From: Nephromyces sp. MM_2019
Lineage: Eukaryota > Apicomplexa > Aconoidasida > Nephromycida
Assembly: GCA_015657535.1 (NCBI GenBank)
Contig: JADHZB010001616.1
Location: 62,001 to 126,000, forward strand
DNA: 64,000 nt
Reading direction: 5' to 3'
Each line of letters begins with the position of its first letter. Positions within the stretch are counted from its first letter, which is position 1. A program made the translations under genes and the position numbers. Below are positions 51,467-64,000 of the stretch, in pieces. Below the pieces are notes generated by a model. It ran no database searches. It was not told the DNA's origin and saw only the letters and a program-made list of their open reading frames with translations.

Positions 51467-53598
51467 TAATCACTAAGCATTCCAAGATCAGGATTAAGAT
51501 ATCCCTAACAAGCGCTACTTAGCAAACGCAAGAATATATGCTAAATGCCGAAAAAGAATACAGAAAGAGGAGCACAGGCGTGGACAGCCTAGCGGAGATA
51601 TTAATTGTGAAATGATACTAGTAAAATTAATACATCAAAGAGCTGGAGTCCACAACTATCGCTTGGTCATCATTTATAAATCCCTGACTGCATCATACTT
51701 TCAAAAGCAGTGCATATTGAAGAAACTCATAAGAAAGAAGCGTAAACAAACCAGACTCAGGATAACAGAAAACAAATCAATTCATCGCTGCTAGAAAGAT
51801 ATTATCAGATTTTATATTTCAGATATAATAGCCAAATGATAGCCTGAATTCGTAGTTCTCAAGCTGCCAGCATGCAGTTAGACGATACTTTGTAAGAGCA
51901 ATCCGGTTTTTGGCCGTATGCATAAACGAAAATAGCTTGCCAGCCTTTTATGTCTCTTTAAATAGCCGTAATAATAGTGAAAGCTCAATTCAGTGAATTT
52001 TTCTCATAGCCGGAGTGCTCCCATGAAATGGCACAGCACGTACCGGAAAGAAGAGTTAAGCCTCGAGTATCGCTTCTGTGAGTGGTACAACCTTAAAAAA
52101 ACTAAGAGGTAACATGGGCATTTATTCCTGACTAAGCGTAAAATTATACGCAGTACAGCAGATAAACTGCACTTAGCAACCGATGAGGAGGGCAGACTCG
52201 GTCAGGCTGTAAATTTTTTGACTAACGCAATCATAGCAAGGGCCAGATAATTTTGCATGAAGAAACTGCACATTCCACTAGCAACGACGAAGAAGAAATC
52301 ACGATTTTACATTTGAAAGACTTGCTTGTCATTGCTTCATTCTATCGTGCAGTCATGAACTATATTACTCGTCTGTACATACGTGAGCATCTAAGTTCGC
52401 GCTAAGTCTCTACTGAAAAATATTGCATGCCGTTTTTCATTTGAACCGACTAAAAACGATGGGTATAAACCTCAATACAAACGATGAATGAGGGACTACA
52501 GTGACAAAGTAAATAAAAAGCATATGTCTTGAAGGGGTCGACAAAAAATTTTAACCTTCAAATAGATAACTAAAGTTTTCCAAAGAAGCTAAAAATAAGT
52601 TTATAGGCAAAAAAAGGTTACGTAAGGCAAAGTTTTAGAAGCAATGAATCGGACCAAAATAACAGCAAGGCAAGTTTGGATAATACTGCCTTTTAAAGTG
52701 GTTGTTTCAGTAAGTACAATGTTCTCTATCATCCAAACAGTTCTAATAGACACGGTAAACAAAAACTTCTAATCATTAATCCCATTTTTCTACCAACTAG
52801 AATCGATATCTTGCACATTAAATTGTTTCAGTATCCACGCAGGAACTCCTGTTATACGCGCCGCCACATCAAAGCATTCCAAATAGGAATAATTACCTAT
52901 CGTAATCTTGCATATAAAATATGGCACTCATGTAGGCTAAGATGCTTCAAAAATTCAGTTCTTGGGTACTATAAAATCACACCACGGCAACGTTTAAATT
53001 ATGAAAAGTTGACTTGTACCTAGTAGATAAGATCTATCTTTTCGTGTTTAAAATATAAAATTGAAACTCCTTTGAACACAAAAAGATGCTGAATGCTCAA
53101 TATATTTAGCCTAATTCCTAATTTGAGGCATTACCGAGAATTCTTCGGGGTCCAGAAATGCTCTGCACACCTAAAGCTTTAAGCAGCACCAGATAGCTTC
53201 ACGCAACGAAGAGCTAATACCAATGCTAACAAAATAAAGAGAAACAAGTGATTAGCATTACAAAAATATATAATGAAATTACCATGGTATCAGGTATTGA
53301 TAGCAGTTGAACAAGCTATAAAAATACCACTCGCTTAAATAAGCGTATGCCATTTACCAGGAGGGCAACTGTACACTTTCATAGAGTATCTTAATATTGC
53401 AATTATAGGGAAGATTGCCAGTAGAAACGAAAAACAAAATAGGGCGAGGTAAAGCAATAGATACCTAGGCACAAACCAAAGCTAGTCTTTATCCACCTGA
53501 AACATAATGCAAGCATAACAAGTAATAAGCAAGCGAATGAAAATACTGTGAGATAAATGCTTGCAAAGAAAGGTCCAACAAGTGCAGAAGTACAATTA
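51467..53598. other. Convergent intergenic region between DNAAF4 and RED
   Basis: About 2.1 kb between two 3' ends. The plus strand is A-rich, as expected if much of it is RED 3' untranslated sequence. Plus-strand frames such as 51612-51794 and 52811-53023 are short, K/R/N-rich and lack splice context, so I left them out. No repeat or RNA gene seen. Confidence 0.4.
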
Positions 53599-56500
53599 TC
53601 AGCCTTCATAGTCGAAGCCATCATCGGGAGGTCCAGAAAATCTGGAGCTACCATCTCCTAGCATCTGAAAATATTTACAAAAATAGACAACAAAATATGT
53701 GATGAAATTAAAAACATCATTAAGCAAAATTTTAAGCGAAACGTCGAATAGAGGAACATGAGCTAAAACAAGCCAAAGAGGGGAATCAGAAAAGAATCAA
53801 GACAGAAAAGATAAAAGGAAAGCCCACAATAACATATTATGGACCAGAAAAGCATGGAAACATTGTATGAAAAAGTATATATTTTCGCAAAAATAAAATT
53901 ACACCTTTTCAATTTTTTTCCATTCCTCATCCGGATTCATCTTCTTTTTACGACGAGTAACCCGGTTATCATCCATCTTTTTCCCGTACTGGAAAGCAGC
54001 CCTGAAGAGTCATGGAAGAGGATTTATAAAGCTGCTGCAAAATTCATCAAAAGATGGAAAAAATTTGGAAAAGGCTTTTGAACCACGTGAATGATGAATA
54101 AAGAGATCATAAACGCCAATAAAACAAAAAAATGCTGAAAAAATAGCAAAAATGTTTTTAGTACTTTGGAAGTGCTTCTTTTTTCAACTGATATTGCTCC
54201 CAGTCCTCCTTGCGCTTGAAGTCATCCCTTCGTTTCGCTCCATATTGCTTTTGACGCCCCATGTCCATTTTGCTCCTATCCTCTTCATCATCACTGTCGT
54301 AAGCCTCAAACGAAACCTCCGCACCAAAGCCTATATATATTGTGAAACAGTACAATTAAGCAATCTCAGAAAGCAACTTTACGAGGGAAAAATGCAAACA
54401 GTTTCCTCTAGCGTTAAAAACCTATGATTGAATAGGCAGAGAAGCACAGCCACCTTAAGATGCAATAACATTCACATCCAACTATGTGCAGATTGAAACT
54501 TCAGCCTGAACAGGTGCACTGGCATAAATCAAAGAAAGTGGCGTAAACAAACCCTATAAAAAGACACCCTGGCAAGCTGTTAATAAAGGAAAAAAAATTG
54601 CGTCAGTTAAACGAGTAAAGTTTGCATTAAGCTTCTATTTGTTCACTATATAATATATATCTGGGTGCTTGCGTTAGAAGTATTGGCACTACTTTCAAAT
54701 TAAATTATCGACATACCAGGATAGCACTCTGTATAAGTGTCTGATATGAAAGCAGGGTCCTTTTCCCTTTCATCTTCATTACCCCTTTTCTTGAATACAT
54801 TATCATCTCGTTTATAAACTGAATGAAGACCTTTATCCTGATCCCATGTAGTCATTCCCGCTGGAAAGCAACGCACAAAATAGGAACTTTACAATAAGTT
54901 GCAAGAAAAAAATTTTTCACGAGCAAAGTAAAGGGCCAGCTTAACATGACCAAGCTAGTAAAATCCTGCACACTAAAACGTGGCAGCAAGTGCAAGGAGG
55001 ACAATTGTATAGAGAGAAAACGTACAAAATAACTAAGGACGCTTAAATAATATACCGTCCTTACAAGGCATAAAAATCAGAGAAAACTTCAAGCAAGAAT
55101 ATTCAATAGATACTAATTGAGAAAAGGAGATATCATTAAAGTTGGTGCAGTCACGTAGAAACTGTAATACAAATAAAAAGACAATCCTTGTAGAATACTT
55201 TATAGCATAAGCAACATCAAGAGAAGAAATTCTGTCGGAATTTTTTTCTACAAAAATATACATATGTAAAGTGTGAGCACATAGCTTAATGAAGAGCACA
55301 AATAAAATAGCGCTACGGAAAAAAGGGCAACACCATAGACGAAAGCAAGAAGCAGCTTAAACAAGAGGAAAAAGTAGAGTTGCAAGACAAAAGGCCAAGC
55401 TTAGGAGGACAGGCTGATATAAATATATAAATAAATATGACTAAACAATAAAACTTTCGTGTAGGAGTGAACCTAAAGACAAGTAAAAACACCAGCAAGT
55501 CCAAAAACCAGCAGTCTGATACCATGCAACCACACGCGGTAGCTACAACCAAAAACTTCTCAAAATTATTTACATTTGAATCTCTTTGAGCTATGCAAAT
55601 ATGCTGCTTCTGAGGAATCTTGGGGAGCTTCCAGCTGGTTTTCAGATCTAGATATACCAAAGAAAAAATGGAAAAGGTATCAACGCGGTCATGGACATAA
55701 ATTTCCGCATAATGCTCATCACACAAGAAGGTGGAAGAAAAAGAAAAGAAGAAGCACGAGAAGAAGCAGAAGTAGAAGGAGAAGAAAAACCAGAGGAATG
55801 TATACAAGAAAACACGAGAATAACAAAAATGGCAACTACACAAACTTTGCGTATCAAGTGCGTGTAGAAAATCATTCACAAACAACTAATGGCTACGTAA
55901 AACATTATTAAAAAGTACAAAAACTGCTACAATTACATTATTTAGCTAAATTACATATATTCACATATCTAAATTCACCAGGGAGACTATCATAGCATGC
56001 TAAACATACCCAAGATTAACGAAACCCCCCGGAATTTCAGCGTGTGGAGCCACCATATCATCACAGACGCCCATTCCATAAACACTTGCCATAGAAGATC
56101 TAGCTGAAAAACACATGATAAGCCTCATAAGATGAGTAAAACGGTGAATAATTCTATATATTCAGAAAGAAATAAACTTTCCAACTATACTTAAAGCAGC
56201 ATCGTGCTTTTTTCTCATTTGTTCGGGGTTATATCGTATCGGGAAACACATTTTGCAAAAATAAAAAATACTCTTTCAGAACAGGAAAATAAGAGCAATT
56301 AAGTAAAAATAGTTTCATCAGTCTCCAGTCTATAAAATAATGTACTATAAGCAATATAAAGTCTATATCAGATCATTCTAGTACTAAACTCTGCACCACA
56401 TCTTCCTCTTACCAGAGAATTTTTAACTTCATCTACTATCCAACACACAGGTCAAACTCCACATATCCCTGCCATTAGAAACAAATTTTTCCCCTAATCT

Positions 56501-59500
56501 AATCATATTTCCGCCTTCTTTAAAAAATGCTGCTTTCCATTTTAAAGACAGTGCGTATAATGATAACTAGTTAAAGAGTGCGCTTAAAATATGCAGTAAA
56601 ATAATATTCCTAAATCTGCGGTAAATAAGAAAGATTATCTAATAATACACTTCACTTTAGCCACTGTAAAAATGTGAACAAACAGGATGAAGAAAAAATA
56701 TTACCCGTTGCTTGACAACGTACAAATTTCGTGACAGCTAGTTCTTCACAGAAAAAAAAACAGAGGGAAACTCAAACTAGTACTGCCATTAACACAAACA
56801 GAGCAAATACAGAAATAGCGGGAAAATAAAAAATTAGACACTATATTTGATGGCATAGATATTGAAGTTGCAAAAGCAGTTAAAAGCTATGCAAATGACA
56901 ATAATTTTACATCACGCACACAATCATATACAAAGCACTGAAATCCGCTCACTACCTCCCAGGATGGTTCAATAGCATATTTTTTAAGCCATAGACTTTG
57001 AAATCAATACGACTAGTTGCTTACGATCAATTCCGGCTGGAAAAGCGTAGACAGGCTGATAACTGCCAAACGACACATTACGCGATGCAGCGTTTTCATC
57101 ATCATCCACATCCATTCCCTGTTCATCTCGAATAATATCGGATCTATACAAAAACAAACAACACTTAAAGGTGATCAGACACACAAAAATGGAGGAGCAA
57201 GCCAAATCACACTCTATGAAATTTACTTCAAATTCAGTGCAATGCCAATTGATTGTAGTATGGAAATAAATCGCTTCACCAAATCGCATGCAGAAATTAA
57301 TCTTCAGGTAATTTGGACGTAGCAACGACTAAAACTTAACTGACACACATTTTCAAAAACCCCGCTCACACACACATTTTAAAAAATCCCGTTCACAAAT
57401 ACATGCTCAACCCCTCTCATATCTATAATATGATGAAGCTCCAAGTGGTTAGCATACTAAAGAGTGCACGCACACCACAATGCAGTTGCTGAAGAGTGTA
57501 AATACACATATACACACTTACGCAAAAGCGTTGATTTTGAGGGCTTCAGATGCCTGGGCAGAATGAGGCATTCTCCTTGATTCAAGAGGCTCCTCAAAAT
57601 AGCTTGGCTTAGCTGAACCGCCATATCCCACCCGATTTTTCCCCTCATGGCCGCCTTCTTCAGAGATATTTGCTAAATTCCCACTTCCCATGTTACTAGC
57701 AAGCTGTTCAGCATCAAAAGCTCCGATTTCTTTATATATACTGATGCGCAAAAATTGAGGAAATGACTCTAGGCATCAATAACTTTTAATCTCTAGAAAA
57801 ATAGCTTCATGAAATACCTTTTGCCGAAAATACTGGATATTTTATCATTTTTCATGGAAATTTTTAATTGCAAACTGAAGCTACCACAACAGAAAAAGGA
57901 TCTAGGTCCATCAGGCAAAAAGAAAGCACTCACAAGGAAAAATACTTCAACAGAAAGAAGCTGCATAGAAAAAATCAATTTTTGGCACGAAAACATCACA
58001 AAAAACATATCAATCATATTATAAGTAGAAACTGAGAAAGGATCAATTTTTCAAAAAAAAATTTGATACCACTTTTATCGATTTCAATGCAATTTTCCAT
58101 CCAAAGAAAGTATTAGGCACTAATAAATCAAAATACAAAAAAATAAAGACAGAAGAAAATTCTTTCTTAAGAACTTACACAAAAAAAACAAAAACTTTCA
58201 CGCAAAAAGCCTCACTCAACATCAAAGCCACGTAGAAAGCAAGAAGAAGTGGAGAAATTCATCCGAAAACACGCCATTTTGAAAGATTTTTCCAAAATAT
58301 TCCCATTTTCCAAAGCAGCTAATTCTAAAGACAGCATAGGCAGGTAAAGTAAACTTACTCTTCGCCGTCATCGCTTGCGTGTTTGCCTCCGATTCCAGAA
58401 ATCAAGTTTTCAGGCCTCAAAGGAAAATCAGATGATTTTTCAAAGGCTTGTGGATATCGCTCCAATGGACGACGAGGAACTGCATATATATACATAGAAT
58501 ACACACAAACTGTGATTGGAGGGTTTGTGGAAAAATTCCTGGTGCACAATGAAGTATATATATTTATCGATTTTGTTTTCTTGCTTTCATACCCTGCAAT
58601 ATATATATTAATCGCCCCACACAATATACTCGAATATATATAACCATAGAAGATTGCCGTTCATAAAAGCAAGAAGAATGCACTAAAAAAAAAGAGAATT
58701 ATTCTCTGCCCGGAAGATTAAGCAGCAGCAGTTAAATTAGCAATACTCAGACTACGCTACTATGCGTGTGAAAGAAGCGGTCATGCGCAAGAAAGAGGCT
58801 CTTTGCAAAGAAAGATGCAAAGCAAAGCCTGGAAATGGGCACTCAAGACAACTAAAAATCCAGAGAACTTCACTAAATAGAGCGATACAGTTGATTGATT
58901 CAGTGTTTTTACTAAAGTACACTTAAATTCTGACATAACTTACATATAAGGCAGACGAGAAAGCAAAAATCTTCACTTTTTACTGAAAAGCACTTTTGTA
59001 TAACGTAATCAGCACAATACTAGATACACACAGAAATTTTGTGGAAAGCTATGCTTAACACACATTTTTTGCGAAAAGCTCTTCTCCGCACACACCCTTT
59101 ACTATCCTATATTCATGTACTGTTTTTCTCATGAAACATCCTACTGAAAAACTAGAATAATCATCAATTTGCATATAATCTAAGCCCACAATCTTTCTAG
59201 CAACAAGAACTAGGCGATGCGAAAAATTGCTATAAAGCATAAAAATCCTAAAAAAGCCTTAATTCTGCTCAATCCAACAGCTATACATACGTCTTTCTCC
59301 CCGCTTTCGCTTCTTGTTCTGGGTATGCCATTGTAAAGCTTTGGCAAGCTCCTAAATAAAGGAATATATATATTAGAATATAATGCCAGAATTAAGAAAC
59401 TGCATGATGCTTTAAACTAAAAGAAAATTAAGCATAAGAAAGAGAGACTTACCTATATATATGCTACGCAAAAAAAACCAAAAAAATTCACTGCAAATCT

Positions 59501-62500
59501 ACACTTTAACGAAGTTATGCAATGCATTGAAATATACAATGAGTGCTGTGCAAGAAACTAGAAAATATTGAAGATAACTGTCTAGTTTTATCATTGAAGG
59601 ATCCAATATATTATCACAAGACATATAAATCTTTAAGTTTAAGGCATAAAATTATATATATTCACAACTGAGCAACAGAAGCTCAAATATTTACAAAAAA
59701 TAAAATAAACATGCCAACAACAAGAAGCATCACGTGAAGCTTAAATCTTCAGGAAATTTGCTTTTTATAAAGACCATAATACGAATATGACTCTTTAATA
59801 ATAAAGGAAAACTGTTTGCTCAAAATTGCAGGATTCCTTCTAAAGAAAAAAAAAGAGAAAGCGAAAAGCAAATGAAGGATTTTTCCCGAAAAAGCCACAA
59901 AAACTACAGCTATTTGAAGGTGAAGGAAAACAAAATTCAAGTTTTTATTGGCAAGCAAAGAGCTTATAAGAGAAAGGAGCTAAACCTCAAGAAAACGCGA
60001 GATTTTAAACAAGTTGCCGACGAAGAGGCAGGAGCTTGGTTGCATCTACTACAGAATTGCCTTGTTATAGTTAAAATACAATTTCTAGCACTAAACATTC
60101 CTACTTTCTTCTCTTCTAGAAGAACCTTAGAACATAACACCAATTTACACATAAATCACAACCTTTCCGGAAATATACAAATCACACTGCGAAAAACTCA
60201 AGAGACAAGCAATCAGATGCTACACACACCATCATTGTGTGCGAAAATGAAGGCATAAAAGACGTCAAAGAAGTCTAAACATGGAGACAGCAAGAGAATC
60301 CAAAATAAGGAATTAAATACACTATTCCAAAGAAAGAAAAGGTATACTCTTTCACGCCTCGGGATAAAAAAGAGAAGATTAAAATAGCAATGCCGAAGCT
60401 TAAAATAATACGTAATTTTGGAGAAGCATAGATTCTTATTTTCCTTCTATAAAGTATTATGAAAAAGCTTTAGCAAGAGAAAAAATAGTGAACATAAGTT
60501 GAAAAAATACAAATAATCACGCAAACTAAGTATATCAAAAGCATAACATAAAAAAAGAATCAAAATATGTACAAGGAGGAAGCAGATTTGACTCTAAAAT
60601 GTATAGAATTTTCTAGCGTACCAAATCGCTTTCTTTGAACGATTTATCCAGACATACAGTGAAAAATTTACGATTTATCTTTTAAGTTAATCATGGAGTT
60701 AACAAAAACATCAAATATCTTCTTTAAAGTGGTAAATTCAGAAGCTCATAGCTAGAGCGAGTAAAATCCTAGAAAATATGCTACAATTCCAACAGATTTC
60801 ACAACGCAACAAAAGCCTGAGGCTTGCTAATCAAAAAAACTGTGGAAATCAACATCAAAACATTCAGCCATACTTTTTGCAAGCTCTGTACATACACTTC
60901 CTAATTGAGCAGCTAATTTTTTATTTGTTATATCAAATTGATCAGTACAATCATTTTCTCTTATATCTTAAACCGACCCTTAAGAACATCAAAAATAAAC
61001 CTGGATGATCAAATTCATCCCAGTAAGCGCCAATAAAGGAAGACTAAGAGCAACACACGGAAATTATTGCATCACTGCATATAATTCTAGGCTATTCAAG
61101 GTGTAACAGGATGGGTCTCTATCAAAGACAATGAAATAGTAGAGATTAATTAAAGGTAAACACACAAAGAATTCTTAGATATTAACTGTAGGAAACTATA
61201 TACAGAAATCGCACAGATTAGCTGAAATAAGCTATATAAAGAACAAACTAACGAGCTATACTAAAAAATAAAGGCAATAACATAACAACTGCATAGCTTT
61301 TTCCTCACAGGCATTTCAAATTCATACTAGAGAACGACTGAAATATCAATAGCTTCAACATCCTCGGTACCACCCCTAGAATTGCATCACCCAATAATAC
61401 ACACTCACATCATATAATTTAGGTCTAAGAACGACGACTACCCCATCTTTAGGAGCACGGCAATTCTCTTTGCTGTTGAACTGTATAGTAGGAACCTCAT
61501 CGCCTGTCTCATCAAATCGTGTATCAAATATATAGCTAGTTCTTCCCGGCCAAAAATAGTCACCATTACCCTTAAAGCGGGCTCCCTGAACACACAATCT
61601 TACAAAATCATTTGCAAAGAATACGGGGAACTACAAAATGCAACTGCAAGTAAGCTCTCGAAGAGATGAAGGCAAGAGTTTCAGCGTTACCATTGCTCAG
61701 AAAGGTAGAATGCACACTCAAAAAGCATTTTCACACCTTCTGCGGGGCTGCACAACATGCAGAGAAAACAAGAGCTTCTGTAAGAAGCCCATGATCTTTC
61801 GGTGTTTGCGGTGAGGGAAGCGCAAGCTAGACAAATACACGCCACGCACACGAAAAACACTCTCCATACACACGCCCCACAAACTCTATAAGAACTTCAC
61901 ACACACGTCATACACTCTCCACACATACACGCCACACACTCTCCACACATACACGCCAACTCTTCACACACATGCCCCACAAACTCTATCTCTTCACAGC
62001 ACTCGCAAATTTTTCACTAAGCGGAGCGAAGCGTAGTATACTTACCAAAACGCGGATGCGACTACTAAATTATACTCAAGCAAGAGCTGAAAAATGCACC
62101 TTACTAACCTCAAAAAAATATATAGAGAAAACTGGGCAGCTTTCCTCTAGGCTAAGCCCATAAAATAAAGATAAAAAGCATGATCGATAAAAAACTTGAA
62201 GGTAAAATTAAGCTCTTCAAAGAAAGGATCTTTTTTCCAAAAGCTAACCCGAGAGATGCAGCAAAAATCTCACAAAAAGACGCAAAAATTCAAAAAGATT
62301 CGGCAGTAATATGCAAGGACCACAATTGTGTAGATAAATCTCCACAAACAAACAAATTATTGTCATTTTGATAATTAATTACTAATAAAATATACAAAAT
62401 CATATTTTATTAAGTTAATTTTTGATTTCAAATCAAAAAGTACGGAAAAGTATGAAAAATTGCACTCGTTACCCTTGAAATTGTGTAGTCAATATGCCGA

Positions 62501-64000
62501 AGCTTTTTGTGAAACGTCAAGTGATGTGGGTGGATATCTTCAAACAGGTACTTGTAAATTTTCTGCCCACATTGAGTCTTGAATTCTTTGCTCTTCTTCT
62601 TGGCTTGCTCTAAAGCAAGCTTAGCTTCCCTGAAACCCAAAAATGAGAAGAAAATGCTTAAAAGTGCAAATCTCGTCATAAAAGGAGATTGAAGGGTATT
62701 CATCTGTTCTTTGCCTGTTTAAGCAGCTCTAGGGTGCAACACTCACACCCTCTTTAGTTTTTTCCAATTATTAAGCCGCTATGCAAGCTGCAACAGCACA
62801 TCAACCGGAAATATCCTTTAAATCACTCAATATTTAGCAGAAAAACAAACAAAAAACTCTTTATTTGCAGGTGGAACTACTGATAAACCATATATTATTA
62901 CAAGCACCCCACCAGTGAGATTTAAGTTGGTAGTCGCAGATGACAGCGAAAACTAGCATATATAAAGAGGATCGTTAATGAAGCAGCGAATACTCATAGA
63001 TTCAAAGAAAATACCTACCTGTAAGAAGTAAAAGAACTGTAGAACTGAACTAAATATATTTCACACATTGAAGCCTACACACCCTCCTTCTAGTTTGAAG
63101 CGGGGGTCTAACTAGAGATAAAAAATAGGAAGGAACCACAATCAGCATAAATAACAACATGAACATACAAATAAAGCTATAATATAATATCATTGACAGT
63201 GATTTTAATAAAACAGCGTATGCCTTCACCAAAATTAACTTACTCAGCAGTCTTCAATTTCGAAGCCTCACTAAGCTTACTCTGAACCTTGCTAAGGAGC
63301 GCAAAATCCAGGCCTTTCACCAAATGTGTATGCTCGATGTCACCACCCTAGGTAATCGACAAAATAGGAGGATTGCAGACATAAAGAATTGGGTATTTTC
63401 GCTTTAAAAATTATCCTGAAGATGCAATAATAATCTTAATAAAGGCAAAAAATAAGACTGAGAGAATATCCATGTAGCTGCTCACCATCACATTGAAAAT
63501 CAAGCAGCAAACTACATAACTGCAGATACCATTGGTCGGGTGGTAAGCGAAGCGCTAAAAATTACACAAAACCTCTCTCAATTAAATACAGAAAACAAAA
63601 ATAAGGCACAAAGTAAGCATTTTAGGAGCACAATAACAAGCAAAGGATGGCAAATTAAAAATTAAGCAATACTTCATCTACACACAGACACACACGCATA
63701 CAGATACACACACAGACACACAAGCATACAGATACACACAGATACACACACAGACACACACGCACACAGATACACACACAGACACACACGCATACAGCTA
63801 CACACAGACACACACACAGACACACACGCACACAGATACACACAGATACACACACAGACACACACAGACACACACACAGATACACACACAGACACACACA
63901 CACAAATATAGCAAATACAAACCAGATATTTGGATTCATCTATAGATCTTCCTTTCATTTCCTGTAGCTCATCTGCGACTTGCCTATACAATTGATCCTT
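53599..64000 (-). CDS. IK: RED/IK spliceosomal protein homologue (5' end outside the window)
   Basis: RED works with SMU1 in activation of the spliceosomal B complex. Thirteen exons are visible, 5' to 3': 63923-64000, 63244-63347, 62473-62629, 61409-61585, 59291-59351, 58359-58479, 57522-57740, 57025-57143, 56010-56103, 54717-54860, 54165-54330, 53905-54001 and 53599-53664. Phases match at every junction but one. Hallmarks are GGDIEHTHLVKGLDFALL, the WPGR of exon four (LPGRMAYV in human), DTYTECYPG (compare SYAECYP), SKMDMG, and KKEALPKAAFQYGKKMDD near the end. The unmatched junction is after 56010: the strong GTATGT donor leaves phase 2 where phase 1 is needed, so either a small exon is missing or the weaker GTTTCG donor at 56025 is used. 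The N-terminus is beyond 64000. The RE/RD dipeptide repeat that names the protein is not present. About 534 residues are encoded here. Confidence 0.93.
61837..61993. repeat. CA-rich imperfect tandem repeat in a RED intron
   Basis: The unit cacactctccacacatacac followed by gcc occurs twice back to back, and cgccccacaaactctat and a near copy recur on both flanks. It lies in the intron between RED exons 61409-61585 and 62473-62629. On the transcript it is GU-rich. Confidence 0.65.
63679..63903. repeat. Long CA/GACA microsatellite in a RED intron
   Basis: About 225 bases of cacacagacacacac with interspersed gcatacagataca units. It begins 20 bases inside the intron that follows RED exon 63923-64000, so the pre-mRNA carries a GUGUGU-rich tract right after that 5' splice site. 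The two roughly 100-residue Cys/Val-rich minus-strand frames across it are products of the repeat. Confidence 0.9.

Noticed and set aside
55576..55911. 111-codon plus-strand frame with an Arg/Lys-rich tract that looks like an RS or RE domain
   Set aside because: It is antisense to RED inside its intron. The basic tract comes from a GAA/AAG purine run, which on the RED strand is a pyrimidine run and not the RED repeat.
59872..60258. 128-codon plus-strand frame inside a RED intron
   Set aside because: It is Lys/Asn-rich, matching the A-rich antisense of an intron, has no splice context, and the RED exons on both sides join in phase without it.
63655..63991. Two overlapping Cys/Val-rich minus-strand frames of about 100 codons
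   Set aside because: They are translations of the GT microsatellite. Only the first 26 codons of the upper one, before 63923, are RED exon.

Overview
The window is nuclear DNA of an AT-rich, intron-rich eukaryote, most likely a protist. Protein-coding exons are interrupted by many spliceosomal introns of about 100 to 2,000 bases, with GTAAGT, GTATGT or GTGAGT donors and pyrimidine-AG acceptors. There are no operons, Shine-Dalgarno sites, rRNA or recognisable tRNA genes. A homologue of the axonemal dynein assembly factor DNAAF4 implies a stage with motile flagella. A coccidian or other alveolate would fit this mix of genes, but nothing I can read settles the lineage. I built the gene models by eye from exon ends, reading-frame phase and protein family resemblance.

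Five genes can be named. CTU2 (13.8-17.6 kb, +) is a tRNA wobble-uridine thiolation factor. An ABHD17-type serine hydrolase / depalmitoylase lies at 21.9-24.9 kb (-). A PSME3IP1/NIP30-domain protein lies at 40.8-45.5 kb (+). DNAAF4 lies at 47.6-51.5 kb (+). The spliceosomal protein RED (IK) runs from 53.6 kb to beyond the right edge (-). Each was rebuilt from exons whose phases match, and the four complete models sum to an exact multiple of three.

Between them lie genes I cannot name but whose exons are supported by splice sites and compatible phases: the 3' end of a plus-strand gene (0.3-3.1 kb), a plus-strand gene ending at 13.1 kb, a minus-strand probable membrane protein (18.1-20.4 kb), a minus-strand multi-exon gene (26.6-30.9 kb), a minus-strand terminal exon (32.5 kb), a compact four-exon 186-residue protein (34.1-36.0 kb, -), and a probable membrane protein just upstream of DNAAF4 (46.4-47.5 kb, +). 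The stretches 3.1-11.7, 20.4-21.9, 36-40.8 and 51.5-53.6 kb hold no gene I can support.

At 26.2 kb a near-perfect inverted repeat flanks a run of N, with the isolated N positions mirrored as well. This looks like an assembly fold-back, so contiguity across that point is doubtful. I found no CRISPR array, prophage, transposase or obvious new defence or secretion system. The most interesting biology is in gene structure: a 16-base microexon, proteins much longer than their human relatives, a RED protein without its RE/RD repeat, and an ABHD17 without its N-terminal cysteine cluster.
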